DNA from: Methylobacterium sp. J-070
Lineage (GTDB): Bacteria; Pseudomonadota; Alphaproteobacteria; Rhizobiales; Beijerinckiaceae
Length of the DNA: 64,000 nucleotides
Assembly: GCF_022829385.1 (NCBI RefSeq)
Contig: NZ_JAKSXX010000237.1
Location: forward strand, 62,001 to 126,000
Reading direction: 5' to 3'
Shown here: one piece after another, positions 8,205 through 16,454 of the stretch
How positions within the stretch are numbered: position 1 is the stretch's first letter
How the letters are laid out: each line of letters opens with the position of its first letter
Made by a program: the position numbers and the translations under genes
Notes under the pieces: generated by a model
What the model was told of the DNA's origin: nothing
What the model saw: only the letters and a program-made list of their open reading frames with translations
Databases searched by the model: none

Positions 8205-8801
8205 TCACATCCGCTGCTGGACGATCTGCTCGGCCTCGGGATCGGGCTCATGGCCGGCCGCGCGGAGCATCGGCACCACCTCGGCCGCATCCCGGGTGAC
8301 GAGGTAGCTGAGGTCGAGCCCCTCGCGGATGAAGCCGTGGCCGCGCATGTGCTCGAACAGGCCGAGCAGCGGCGCCCAGAAGTCGGCCACCGAGACCAGC
8401 ACCACCGGCTTCCGGTGCCGCCCGAGCTGCGCCCAGGTCAGCTGCTCGACCAGCTCCTCCAGGGTGCCGATGCCGCCCGGCAGGGTCACGAAGGCGTCCG
8501 AGCGCTCGAACATCAGGCGCTTGCGGGTGTGCATGTCGGGCACCACCACGGTCTCCTGAACGTCCGCCAGCATGTGCTCGCGCGCCTGGAGGAAGTCCGG
8601 GATGATGCCGGTGACCTGGCCGCCGGCCGCCAGCGCCGCCCGGGCGACCGTGCCCATCAGGCCGACATCGCCGCCGCCGTAGACGAGGCGCAGCCCGGCG
8701 CGCGCGAGTGCGGTCCCGAGGACCTCCGCGGCCGCGCGGAAGGCCGGATCCCGGCCGAAGCCGGAGCCGCAATAGACACAGACTGTCCTCACCGGAGCCA
8801 T
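8205..8801 (-). CDS. LOG family / TIGR00730 Rossmann-fold hydrolase
   Basis: A 198-residue protein of the lysine decarboxylase-like LOG family (cytokinin riboside 5'-monophosphate phosphoribohydrolase or related nucleotide hydrolase). It begins with VCVYCGSG, carries the phosphate-binding YGGGDVGLMG, and has the family signature PGGIGTLEE. MHTRKRLMFERSDAFVTLPGG is the usual catalytic Arg/Glu region. I took ATG 8801 (MAPVRTVCVYCG); longer in-frame versions add low-complexity sequence. It acts in the cytoplasm, and members release a base from nucleoside monophosphates. The physiological role in this organism is not established. Confidence 0.9.
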   Translation of the reverse strand: MAPVRTVCVYCGSGFGRDPAFRAAAEVLGTALARAGLRLVYGGGDVGLMGTVARAALAAGGQVTGIIPDFLQAREHMLADVQETVVVPDMHTRKRLMFERSDAFVTLPGGIGTLEELVEQLTWAQLGRHRKPVVLVSVADFWAPLLGLFEHMRGHGFIREGLDLSYLVTRDAAEVVPMLRAAGHEPDPEAEQIVQQRM

Positions 8802-9022
8802 CCGGCGCCCTCCCTCGCGCGTCCATCTGCGAGCCGTCCAGAAAGAGCCCCGCGCCGGGCGCTCCACGCGCCAAACTGCTGAAGTCGCGCGGGATTCACC
8901 CGCCTGGGCGGCGGGACGGCTTGGTGTCGGCATCATGTAAGGTATTATGGGCGGTGCCGTCGACGCTTTTCACGCGGCGGGCGGGCCGCCGGGCGGCGGG
9001 ATCAGGGGAGGTCGTTGTGGCG

Positions 9023-10486
9023 ATGTCGGGACGGGTGCGGCGCAGTCTCGCCCTGGCGCTCGCCGGCCTCCTCGCCGGCCTCGGCCTCGTGCTGGCCCTG
9101 TTCGGCGGCGAGTCGGTCCGGCACCTGATCGGCCGCGACGAGCCCGGGCCGCCCGCGGCGTCCAAGCCGGAGAGCGGCCTGCGGAGCCTCGCCGATCCCG
9201 GCGCGATGGCCGGACGCGCCGACCCGACCATCGATTTCCGCGACGACAAGCCGGCCCGGGCCGAGCCCGGACAGCCCACCGGCGCGAGCCCGTCGCCATC
9301 CCCGCAGGAGGTCCGGATCCCGGGTCCAGGCGCGCCCGGCCGGGCGGCCGAGCCCGATGCGGCGGAGACGCCGCGCTTCGACATCGTCCGGGTCGAGCCG
9401 AACGGCGAGGCCGTCGTGGCCGGGCGGGGTGCGCCGCACGCGGTCGTCGAGATGCTCGTCAACGGGAAGCCGGTGGCGCGGGCGACGGCGGATGCGAACG
9501 GGCAGTTCGCGATCGTGCCGCCGGCGCTGCCGACCGGGTCCAGCGTGGTCGGCCTGCGGATGACGGGACGGGACGGGCGCGCCGCCAGCTCGCAGCAGAG
9601 CGTTGCGGTCGACGTCGCGCCCGGCCGCGACCGTCAGCCCCTGGTGGCCCTGACCGCTCCCGACGCGGCGACCGTGGTCCTGTCTCAGCCCGGCGCGCCC
9701 GCGCCGGCCGCCGCCCCCGGTGCCCCCGGCGCCCGGATCGCCGACGCGGGCCCCCCCGGACCGGCCGGAGGCGGGGCGAGCCGTGGGGGCGCCGGGGCCG
9801 AGGAGGCGGGCCGCCAGCCTACCCGGATCGTCAGCGTGGACGTGCAGGGGAACGGCCGCCTGTTCGTGACCGCGACCGGCAGGCCGGGCGCCGCGCTGCG
9901 GCTCTACCTCAACGAGACGCTGATCGCCCCCGGGAGCATCGGCCCGGACGGACGGGCGAGCTTCACGATCGGGCGCGGGATCAAGCCCGGCCAGTACCAG
10001 GTGCGGATCGACCAGATCGACCCGGCCACCGGCAAGGTCGCCACCCGTGCCGAAGTGCCGCTTTCGGTGCCAGAGCCGCCGCAGGTCGCCGCCCACGCGC
10101 CCGCCGCGCCGACCCCGTCGGCCGAACAGGTCGGCTCCAGGAAGAGCGCCGGGGACGGCGGACAGGAGGGCATCCGCCACGATGGCCGAGCCGCGGCGGG
10201 TCCGCCCGCGCCGCCCGCTCCCGCCGTGGAAACGCCCTCGGGTCCCGACACCAGCCACCTCGCGGCCGAGACCGCGGGGCCGATGCGGGCCGGAGCGGTG
10301 TTCGTGCCCGAGGTCAGCACGGCCAAGATCAGCCGCGGCGACAATCTCTGGCGGATCAGCCAGCGCACCTACGGCCGCGGCGAGCGCTACACGGTGATCT
10401 ACGACGCCAACCAGAGCCAGATCCGCGATCCGGACCTGATCTATCCGGGCCAGATCTTCGTCCTGCCCGGCGGCAAGCGCGGCTGA
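9023..10486 (+). CDS. Membrane-anchored LysM domain protein
   Basis: About 487 residues. An N-terminal transmembrane helix (LALALAGLLAGLGLVLALF) is followed by Pro/Ala/Gly-rich linkers. Two related Ig-like units follow: the first around FDIVRVEPNGEAVVAG to GLRMTG, the second around RIVSVDVQGNGRLFVTA to QVRIDQID. The C-terminal LysM domain has ISRGDNLWRISQRTYG and IRDPDLIYPGQIFVLP. LysM binds peptidoglycan, so the protein probably links the inner membrane to the wall. AGGGGAGG at 9004-9011 could serve GTG 9017 or ATG 9023, a two-residue difference. It converges on the MocR gene with a 7-bp gap. The exact role is unknown. Confidence 0.85.
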   Translation: MSGRVRRSLALALAGLLAGLGLVLALFGGESVRHLIGRDEPGPPAASKPESGLRSLADPGAMAGRADPTIDFRDDKPARAEPGQPTGASPSPSPQEVRIPGPGAPGRAAEPDAAETPRFDIVRVEPNGEAVVAGRGAPHAVVEMLVNGKPVARATADANGQFAIVPPALPTGSSVVGLRMTGRDGRAASSQQSVAVDVAPGRDRQPLVALTAPDAATVVLSQPGAPAPAAAPGAPGARIADAGPPGPAGGGASRGGAGAEEAGRQPTRIVSVDVQGNGRLFVTATGRPGAALRLYLNETLIAPGSIGPDGRASFTIGRGIKPGQYQVRIDQIDPATGKVATRAEVPLSVPEPPQVAAHAPAAPTPSAEQVGSRKSAGDGGQEGIRHDGRAAAGPPAPPAPAVETPSGPDTSHLAAETAGPMRAGAVFVPEVSTAKISRGDNLWRISQRTYGRGERYTVIYDANQSQIRDPDLIYPGQIFVLPGGKRG

Positions 10487-10493
10487 ACGCCCC

Positions 10494-11831
10494 TCACTCG
10501 ATGACCTGATCGTCCCCCGCGAAGGCGAGCCGGCGCAGGCGGCGCAGGGCCTGGTCGAGGTCCTCGCGCGACGGCGCCGCCAGGGCGAGGCGGACGGCGT
10601 TCGGCGCGTGGCCGGGCGTGACCGCGAAGGACGAGGCCGGGAGGAGGGCGATGCCCTGCCGCAGGGCCGCCGCCGCGTAGGCCTCGGCCCGCCACGTCTC
10701 GGGCAGTTCCAGCCAGAGGTGGTAGGCGTGGGGATCGCCGACGATCCGCAGGTCCGCCAGGGCCTCCCGGGCGATGATCTGGCGCGCGGTGGCGTCCCGG
10801 CGCTTGACCGCGACGAGGGACGCCGCCGACCCGCCCTCCATCCAGTGCATCCCGACCGCGAGGGACAAGCCGAGCGCCGTCCAGGCGCCCTGGCGGACCG
10901 AGGCGGCGAGCCGGTCGGTCATGCGCGGGGGCGCCGCGACGAGGCCGAGCGTCAGCGACGGCATCACCCGCTTCGACAGGCTGTCCACCAGGATCACCCG
11001 GTCCGGCGCGAGGGCGGCGAGGGGGCGCGCGTCGGCGAGGAAACCGTAGACCGCGTCCTCGATGGCGGTGAGCCCGGTCCGATCCAGCAGGTCGGCGAGG
11101 GCGGACCGCCGGCCCGCGCCCATCGTGGCGCCGAGCGGGTTGTGCAGGGTCGGCTGGAGGTAGACGCCGCTCAGCGGGCTCGCCCGGTGGGCCTGGAGGA
11201 GGGCGTCGGGGCACAGGCCCTCCGCGTCCATGGCGACCGGCACCAGGGCGATCCCGAGCCGGGCCGCGATGCCCTTCACCATCGGATAGGTCAGCGGCTC
11301 GCAGCCGATCCGCTCGCCCGGTGCCGCCAGCGCCGCCAGCGCGGCGGCGAGGGCCTGCCGGCCGTTGCCGGTGAACAGGATGTCGGCGGGATCGGGGGCG
11401 TAGCCGTCGCGGGCGAGGAACCCCGCCGCGACGTCGCGGGCCTGCGGCGTGCCCGCCGGTCCGTACTGGCCGAACCCCATCTCGCCGCCGCTGCGGGCCA
11501 GCGCCGCCAGGGTCTCGGCCAGCACCGCCTCCTGCTCCGGCAGCCGCGAATGGGTCCGCTGGAGATCCACGGCGGCCGGCGGCGGCTCCGGCTGGAGCGG
11601 CCCGGCCCGGCCCGGCTCGGACCGGACATAGGTGCCGCGCCCGACCTCCCCGGTCACGAGGCCGCGGCGGGCGAGCTCCGCGTAGACCCGGCTCGCCGTC
11701 GAGACCGCGATGCCCTGGGCGTAGGCGAAGTCGCGCTGGGGCGGCAGCCGCGCCCCGGGCCGCAGCCGGCCGGCGGCGATGTCGGCCGCGATGGCGTCGG
11801 CGACGGTCCGGAAATCCGCGGGACGCATCAT
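10494..11831 (-). CDS. MocR-type GntR regulator with aminotransferase-like domain (PdxR/GabR family)
   Basis: A 445-residue regulator. The N-terminal GntR winged helix-turn-helix covers residues 1-70 (RPGARLPPQRDFAYAQGIAVSTASRVYAEL in two segments). A fold-type I aminotransferase domain follows, with GNGRQALAAALAAL, the motif YLQPTLHNPLGATM, and VDSLSKRVMPSL, where SLSK holds the PLP-binding lysine. MocR proteins use PLP as effector or sensor and regulate PLP, GABA or taurine metabolism. The start is a double ATG (11831/11828) with GGAG just upstream. It is divergent from a DUF1127 gene, and an array of inverted repeats lies between them, probably its operator. Confidence 0.93.
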   Translation of the reverse strand: MMRPADFRTVADAIAADIAAGRLRPGARLPPQRDFAYAQGIAVSTASRVYAELARRGLVTGEVGRGTYVRSEPGRAGPLQPEPPPAAVDLQRTHSRLPEQEAVLAETLAALARSGGEMGFGQYGPAGTPQARDVAAGFLARDGYAPDPADILFTGNGRQALAAALAALAAPGERIGCEPLTYPMVKGIAARLGIALVPVAMDAEGLCPDALLQAHRASPLSGVYLQPTLHNPLGATMGAGRRSALADLLDRTGLTAIEDAVYGFLADARPLAALAPDRVILVDSLSKRVMPSLTLGLVAAPPRMTDRLAASVRQGAWTALGLSLAVGMHWMEGGSAASLVAVKRRDATARQIIAREALADLRIVGDPHAYHLWLELPETWRAEAYAAAALRQGIALLPASSFAVTPGHAPNAVRLALAAPSREDLDQALRRLRRLAFAGDDQVIE

Positions 11832-11839
11832 TGCTCCGA

Positions 11840-11880
11840 GATCAATGTTTCGATTGATCCGATCTTTGTATCGGATCAAT
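11840..11880. promoter_or_regulatory. Inverted-repeat array between MocR and DUF1127 genes (probable MocR operator)
   Basis: Two overlapping palindromes share an arm and a 6-nt spacer. GATCAAT (11840-11846)-N6-ATTGATC (11853-11859) is perfect, and ATTGATCCGAT (11853-11863)-N6-ATCGGATCAAT (11870-11880) is a perfect 11-bp repeat. The array is in the 100-bp divergent gap, 9 bp before the MocR start. MocR regulators typically bind repeated half-sites by their own promoter, so autoregulation is the likely reading. Confidence 0.75.
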
Positions 11881-11931
11881 GCTGCGCCAGCAATCCCGGC
11901 CGGACTGCTCCCCGTCACCGGACCCTCCGCG

Positions 11932-12126
11932 ATGCAAGCCGTTTCCCTGCCCTCGTCACCCGCCTCCGACCGCGCCGCCGAACGCCCCGCCCTAATGCGG
12001 ATCTGGCTGCGCCGGATCCACACCCGGCGTGCCCTGGCAGCCCTCCATCCCGAGCAGATCCGGGACGCGGGTCTCGCGCCCTGGGACCTGCGCGCGGAGA
12101 TCCGGAAGCCGTTCTGGCGGGCGTGA
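11932..12126 (+). CDS. DUF1127 domain small protein
   Basis: A 64-residue basic protein of the YjiS-like DUF1127 family. The family core is recognisable as LRRIHTRRALAALHPEQIRDAGL, followed by the C-terminal EIRKPFWRA. ATG 11932 gives the expected short N-terminus; the frame is open further upstream through the operator region. DUF1127 proteins in alphaproteobacteria have been tied to RNA turnover and to phosphate and carbon metabolism. It is divergent from the MocR regulator and may be its target. Confidence 0.85.
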   Translation: MQAVSLPSSPASDRAAERPALMRIWLRRIHTRRALAALHPEQIRDAGLAPWDLRAEIRKPFWRA

Positions 12127-12214
12127 GGCGGTGCCCTGCGCGCCGCGCGGGTGATCCGGCGCGGCCGCCGGCCTATATGCGGGTCTCACGACACCCCGCC
12201 CGACTGAATCCCCC

Positions 12215-14137
12215 ATGACCGACGACACCGCGCCTCCGACCGGGCCGACAGACCCTGCCGAGCGCCCCGGCCTGATCGCCACCTATCGGCGGCTGTGGCC
12301 GCATCTCTGGCCCCATGGAAGGCCCGACCTGCAGCGCAGGGTCTTCCTGGCCTTCGGCCTGCTGCTGGCCGCCAAGCTCGTCACCATGGTGACGCCGTTC
12401 ACCTTCAAGTGGATCACCGACGCGCTGGTGGCGGCCGTGGGCGGACACGATGCGCCGGCGCCCACGGGGCTGCTCGCCGCTCCGATGCTGCTGATCGCGC
12501 TCTACGGCGTCTCGCGGATCGCCATGTCGGCGCTCACCCAGGTGCGCGACGGGCTGTTCGCCAAGGTGGCGATGCACGCGGTGCGGCGGCTGGCGCTCCA
12601 GACCTTCGAGCACATGCACCGCCTGTCCCTGCGTTTCCACCTGGAGCGCAAGACCGGCGGCCTCACCCGGGTGCTGGAGCGCGGCCGCGCCGGCATCGAG
12701 GAATTGTCGCGCCTGATGGTGCTGACCCTGATGCCGACCATCGTCGAGTTCGTGCTGGTTCTGGGCGTGCTCGCCTACGAGTTCAGCTGGACCTACGCGG
12801 CGACCGCCTTCGCGACGGTCGCGGCCTACCTCGCCTTCACCTACAAGGCGACCGAGTGGCGGATCGCGATCCGCCGCCGGATGAACGCCTCCGACACCGA
12901 CGCCAACACCAAGGCGGTCGACTCGCTGCTCAACTACGAGACCGTGAAGTATTTCGGCGCGGAAGGCCGCGAGGCCGCCCGCTACGACGTCTCGATGGCC
13001 AAGTACGAGAAGGCCTCGACCCAGACCTACGTGTCGCTGGCGGTGCTCAATGCCGGCCAGGCGGTGATCTTCACCCTCGGGATGACAGCCGTGATGTGGC
13101 TCGCGGCGCGCGACATCATGGCCGGGCGCACGACGATCGGCGGCTTCGTGCTGGCCAACACCATGCTGGTGCAGCTCGCGATGCCGCTGAACTTCATGGG
13201 CATGATCTACCGGGAGATCAAACAGGCGCTGATCGACATCGACGACATGTTCCGCATCCTCGGGCAGAATCCCGAGATCGCCGACCGGCCGGGCGCGGCG
13301 CCCCTGACGGTGTCGGGGGGCACGGTGCGGTTCGAGGACGTGCGCTTCGCCTACACGCCCGAGCGCCCGATCCTGCGGGGCGTGACCTTCGAGATCCCGG
13401 CGGGTCAGACGGTGGCGGTGGTCGGGCCTTCGGGAGCCGGCAAGTCGACGCTCTCGCGGCTGCTGTTCCGCTTCTACGAGCCGTCGGCCGGGCGGATCAC
13501 CATCGATGGCCAGGAGATCGCCGCGGTGACGCAGGCGAGCTTGCGGGCGGCGATCGGCATGGTCCCGCAGGACACGGTGCTGTTCAACGACACGATCGGC
13601 TACAACATCCGCTACGGCCGCGCCGGCGCCACCGACGCGGAGCTGCGCGAGGCGGCGCAGCTCGCCCAGATCGACCGCTTCGTCTCGGGCCTTCCGGAGG
13701 GCTACGACACCCCGGTGGGCGAGCGCGGGCTGAAGCTCTCGGGCGGCGAGAAGCAGCGGGTCGCCATCGCCCGCACGATCCTGAAGGCGCCGCCGATCCT
13801 GGTGCTCGACGAGGCGACCTCGGCACTCGATTCCTTCACCGAAGCGGAGATCCAGGCGGCGCTCGACCGGGTCAGCCGCGGCCGCACCACCCTGGTGATC
13901 GCCCACCGGCTGTCGACGGTGGTCAACGCCGACGCGATCCTGGTGCTCGACCACGGCCGCATCGTCGAGCGCGGCACCCATGCCGAGCTGTTGGAGGCGG
14001 GGGGCGTCTACGCGGCGCTCTGGGACCGCCAGCGCGAGGCCGACGCGGCCCTGGAGGTGCTCCAGCGCGCCGACGCGCCGGTTCTGCCGGTGCGCGCCGG
14101 GCGCGCGGCGGTGCCGGAGGCGGAGGCCGCGGAGTAG
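12215..14137 (+). CDS. ABC transporter ATP-binding/permease protein, Atm1/HMT1 family
   Basis: A 640-residue half-transporter. A six-helix exporter domain spans roughly residues 40-330 (FLAFGLLLAAKLVTMVTPF, then LNYETVKYFGAEGRE, characteristic of the Atm1/ABCB7 group). The nucleotide-binding domain has Walker A GPSGAGKST (about 405-413), Q-loop MVPQDTVLFNDT, signature LSGGEKQRVAIAR, Walker B ILVLDEATSALD and the switch IAHRLST. All catalytic motifs are intact. Bacterial Atm1 proteins export glutathione derivatives and confer metal tolerance, and they are linked to Fe-S homeostasis. It acts as a homodimer in the inner membrane. It stands alone and convergent with the antitoxin gene. Confidence 0.94.
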   Translation: MTDDTAPPTGPTDPAERPGLIATYRRLWPHLWPHGRPDLQRRVFLAFGLLLAAKLVTMVTPFTFKWITDALVAAVGGHDAPAPTGLLAAPMLLIALYGVSRIAMSALTQVRDGLFAKVAMHAVRRLALQTFEHMHRLSLRFHLERKTGGLTRVLERGRAGIEELSRLMVLTLMPTIVEFVLVLGVLAYEFSWTYAATAFATVAAYLAFTYKATEWRIAIRRRMNASDTDANTKAVDSLLNYETVKYFGAEGREAARYDVSMAKYEKASTQTYVSLAVLNAGQAVIFTLGMTAVMWLAARDIMAGRTTIGGFVLANTMLVQLAMPLNFMGMIYREIKQALIDIDDMFRILGQNPEIADRPGAAPLTVSGGTVRFEDVRFAYTPERPILRGVTFEIPAGQTVAVVGPSGAGKSTLSRLLFRFYEPSAGRITIDGQEIAAVTQASLRAAIGMVPQDTVLFNDTIGYNIRYGRAGATDAELREAAQLAQIDRFVSGLPEGYDTPVGERGLKLSGGEKQRVAIARTILKAPPILVLDEATSALDSFTEAEIQAALDRVSRGRTTLVIAHRLSTVVNADAILVLDHGRIVERGTHAELLEAGGVYAALWDRQREADAALEVLQRADAPVLPVRAGRAAVPEAEAAE

Positions 14138-14156
14138 GGTGTCGGCATGCGCCGGC

Positions 14157-14453
14157 TCAGGCCTCGGTCTCGATCGGCTTCACGCTGAGGCGCAACCCGA
14201 TGGCCTTCAGCACGCCGATCAGCGTGTCGAGCTGCGGGTTCCCCTTCTCCGAGAGGGTACGGTAGAGCTGCTCGCGGGAGCGGCCGGTCTCCTGCGCGAT
14301 CTGAGCCATGCCTCGCGCCCTGGCGACGACACCGATGGCGTCGGCGACGAGGGCTGGATCGCCATCCTCCAGCACGGCCTCAATGTAGAGGACGATATCC
14401 TCCGGCGTCCGCAGGTGTTCGGCGGTGTCGTATGGGCGGGTTTCGAGGGGCAT
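14157..14453 (-). CDS. HigA-like addiction module antidote (XRE/COG3636 family)
   Basis: A 98-residue antitoxin. The N-terminus, TRPYDTAEHLRTPEDIVLYI, is the typical lead of the family. The helix-turn-helix is MAQIAQETGRSREQLYRTL, followed by SEKGNPQLDTLIGVLKAIGLRLSV. ATG 14453 lies 2 bp after the stop of the toxin remnant's terminal frame. The antitoxin is intact although its partner toxin is frameshifted. In addition, the shifted middle part of the toxin frame runs in phase straight into this gene with no stop, so a toxin-antitoxin fusion read-through is formally possible. Confidence 0.88.
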   Translation of the reverse strand: MPLETRPYDTAEHLRTPEDIVLYIEAVLEDGDPALVADAIGVVARARGMAQIAQETGRSREQLYRTLSEKGNPQLDTLIGVLKAIGLRLSVKPIETEA

Positions 14454-14455
14454 CG

Positions 14456-14737
14456 TCAGAGATCCTTCGCCAGCCGTTTTGCCTCGCGGATGTCGCGGAG
14501 ACCCCTTATCGCCACCGCAGAGCAGGATCACGATCTCCTCGCCGTGTTGCACGTAGTAGACGCGGTATCCGGGGCCGTGATCGATCCGCAACGCGCTCAC
14601 GCCTTCGCCGACCGGCCTCACGTCGCCGGGACGCCCCCCAGACGAGCCACGCGCGCCAGCACGCGCGTGGCCGCGCGGCGGTCCCGCAGGCCGTCGATCC
14701 AGGCCTGGTAGGTCGGCGTGCTGCGGAGCCGCGGCAT
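14456..14737 (-). pseudogene. Frameshifted RelE/HigB-type toxin (COG3657 killer protein) pseudogene
   Basis: The complete toxin can be reconstructed only across two frames. ATG 14737 opens MPRLRSTPTYQAWIDGLRD and continues to LARVARL. At the six-base C run 14634-14639 the frame is lost (consistent with a missing base), and RPGDVRPVGEGVSALRIDHG through LLCGGDKGS continues in the next frame. Near 14498 the frame shifts back (consistent with a 5-bp deletion, or one extra base) to give RDIREAKRLAKDL and TGA at 14456-14458. First and last parts share one frame, so the lesions compensate overall. As written, translation from the ATG stops inside the gene. The GPGYRVYYVQ and LLCGGDK motifs identify the family. 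Confidence 0.85.
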
Positions 14738-14748
14738 ATCACTTTGTA

Positions 14749-14758
14749 GTCATATGAC
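14749..14758. promoter_or_regulatory. Palindrome upstream of the toxin-antitoxin locus
   Basis: A perfect 10-bp palindrome, GTCATATGAC, lies 12-21 bp upstream of the toxin ATG in a locally AT-rich gap. Antitoxins of this class usually bind such palindromes at their own promoter, so it is a candidate autoregulatory site. It is a short motif and may be fortuitous. Confidence 0.3.
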
Positions 14759-14804
14759 GACAGCGTTGCAATTGGGCGGCTCGGCTGGCCAGTCGACGCA
14801 GCAC

Positions 14805-15710
14805 CTATTCGCGCGCCCGCACCCGCACCCCCAGCAACTCCTCGAACGGCAGCACCATCGCGCCCTTGTCCTTGTCGGCGTGGCCCTGGCGCAGGGCGAT
14901 CTGGTAGGTGGCGGTGGCCGCCGCCGTGACCGGCATCGGGAAGCCGTTCTCCGCCGCGATCGCCGCGGCGGCGACGAGGTCCTTGTAGGCCGCGCCCATC
15001 GGGTAGCCCTCGTCGAACCGGCCCTGGAGGATGCGCGGCACGAAGTACTGCGACGCGTAGCTCCGGCTCGTGCCCGTGGTGACGACCTGGGCGACCTGCG
15101 CGGGATCGAGCCCCATCGCCACCGCCATCGGCAGCACCTCGGCCAAAGCCGCGATGTTGATGTCGTAGAGCACGTTGTTGATCGTCTTGGTGAGCTGGCC
15201 GGACCCGACCCGCCCCATGTGGAGGATGCTGGTGCCGATCCGCTCCAGGAGCGGACGCACCCGCGCCACGGCCTCGGCCTCGCCGCCGCACATCACCGTG
15301 AGCGTCCCGGCCTCGGCGCCGGCGGGTGCCCCGGAGACCGGGGCATCGACGAAGGACCGCCCGGTCGCCGCCACGGCGCGGCCGATCGCCAGGGCCTTGG
15401 CGTGCGCGATGGTGCTGAGATCGACCACCACCGCCCCGGGGGCGAGGCGCTCGGCGAGCCTGTTTTCGCCGAACAGGGCCGCCTCGACCACGTCGCCGTT
15501 CGGCAGGCACAGGAACAGCACCTCGGCGCCTTCGAGGGCGGCCGGATCCGCCGTGGCGACGAGGCCCGGCGCGTCGAGCCCGGCGAGGCGGCCCGGATCG
15601 GCATCCACCGCGACGATGGTCTCGGTCTCGGATCCGCGCCTGGCCGCGAGATTGCGGGCGATGGGATGGCCCATCGCGCCGAGGCCGAGGAGGGCGATGC
15701 GGGTGGCCAT
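14805..15710 (-). CDS. NAD(P)-dependent oxidoreductase, 3-hydroxyisobutyrate dehydrogenase family
   Basis: A 301-residue beta-hydroxyacid dehydrogenase. The N-terminal Rossmann motif is IALLGLGAMGHPIARNLA. The substrate-binding signature is FVDAPVSGAPAGAEAGTLTV, and the catalytic lysine lies in GSGQLTKTINNVL. The C-terminal part includes AAYKDLVAAAAIA, and Lys of this motif is also conserved in the family. AAGGAG precedes ATG 15710. Family members include 3-hydroxyisobutyrate dehydrogenase, tartronate semialdehyde reductase and GLYR-type succinic semialdehyde reductases, and the sequence alone does not decide between them. It is a single-gene unit between the toxin-antitoxin remnant and a small hypothetical gene. 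Confidence 0.92.
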   Translation of the reverse strand: MATRIALLGLGAMGHPIARNLAARRGSETETIVAVDADPGRLAGLDAPGLVATADPAALEGAEVLFLCLPNGDVVEAALFGENRLAERLAPGAVVVDLSTIAHAKALAIGRAVAATGRSFVDAPVSGAPAGAEAGTLTVMCGGEAEAVARVRPLLERIGTSILHMGRVGSGQLTKTINNVLYDINIAALAEVLPMAVAMGLDPAQVAQVVTTGTSRSYASQYFVPRILQGRFDEGYPMGAAYKDLVAAAAIAAENGFPMPVTAAATATYQIALRQGHADKDKGAMVLPFEELLGVRVRARE

Positions 15711-15761
15711 GGCGACAGCTCCTTGCGGCCGTGCCGAAGCGGCCGGTCCCAGGATCGACCG

Positions 15762-16007
15762 TCAGTTCGCTGCGATCAACTGCCGGAACTCGGCCCACTT
15801 CGTCTGGGCCTCGTCCTCGGGCAGCCACGCGCACATCTGCGGGAACACCACGCACCAGCGCCGGTACTCGGCCTCGGACCAGTCGGAGACCCGGCCGGCG
15901 CGAAGCTGGTCGAGCACCGCCTCCAGCCGGGGCCGGACGGACTCGGCCGTCGGCACCGTGGAGCGGAGCGGCGCGGGCGGGGCGGAGAACATCTCGAGCT
16001 GCGACAT
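15762..16007 (-). CDS. Small conserved-looking hypothetical protein
   Basis: An 81-residue soluble protein beginning MSQLEMFSAPP, with VRPRLEAVLDQLRAGRVSDWSEAEYRRW and FPQMCAWLPEDEA. The Trp/Arg-rich middle resembles short hypothetical proteins found widely in Rhizobiales, judged from memory and not searched. No signal peptide or membrane segment is present and no function is known. It lies 51 bp upstream of the start of the oxidoreductase gene on the same strand and could be co-transcribed with it. Confidence 0.65.
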   Translation of the reverse strand: MSQLEMFSAPPAPLRSTVPTAESVRPRLEAVLDQLRAGRVSDWSEAEYRRWCVVFPQMCAWLPEDEAQTKWAEFRQLIAAN

Positions 16008-16109
16008 GGGGCCAGCAGGGTCATGGCGCCGGGGTCGGGGAAGGCTCGAAAACTGGGCCGGGCCGTGTCATCACCAGAGAACGCGCAACCGTCCGCCTTA
16101 AGCGCCGGA

Positions 16110-16454
16110 TCGGCCCGGCTACGTCGCCAACGTCGCCCGGAGGTCTGGGCCTACGAGGTCTCGGGCCAGAACGTCGTGCGCCAATGGTGGAGCTACCGTC
16201 GCGCGGACCGCTCAAAGCCGCCGTCGCCGCTGAGCGCGATCCAGCCGACCGCGTGGCTCGCCGAGTACACGACCGAGTTGCTGGCGATGCTGCGCGTGCT
16301 CACGCGCCTCGTCGCGCTGGAGCCGGCCCAGGCCGATCTCCTGGCCCGGATCGTCGCAGGGCCCACCATCGACAGCGACGCGCTGCGCGCCGTGGGCTCC
16401 CTCGGGGACGCCTCCGCGGAGGATGCGGGGGCGCCGGACGACGCGGCGGGATAG
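16110..16454 (+). pseudogene. C-terminal remnant of a type ISP restriction-modification enzyme
   Basis: The frame reads PEVWAYEVSGQNVVRQWWSY, then a run with DRSKPPSPLSAIQP, EYTTELL and LVALEPAQADLLARIVAGP, ending at TAG 16452-16454. These are the hallmarks of the extreme C-terminus of type ISP helicase-methyltransferase-nuclease proteins, which are normally over 1000 residues long. Nothing of the upstream domains is present: the adjacent gene at 15762-16007 lies on the opposite strand. Only about 100 residues survive, so this is a truncated relic. The frame is open upstream merely by chance. Confidence 0.7.
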
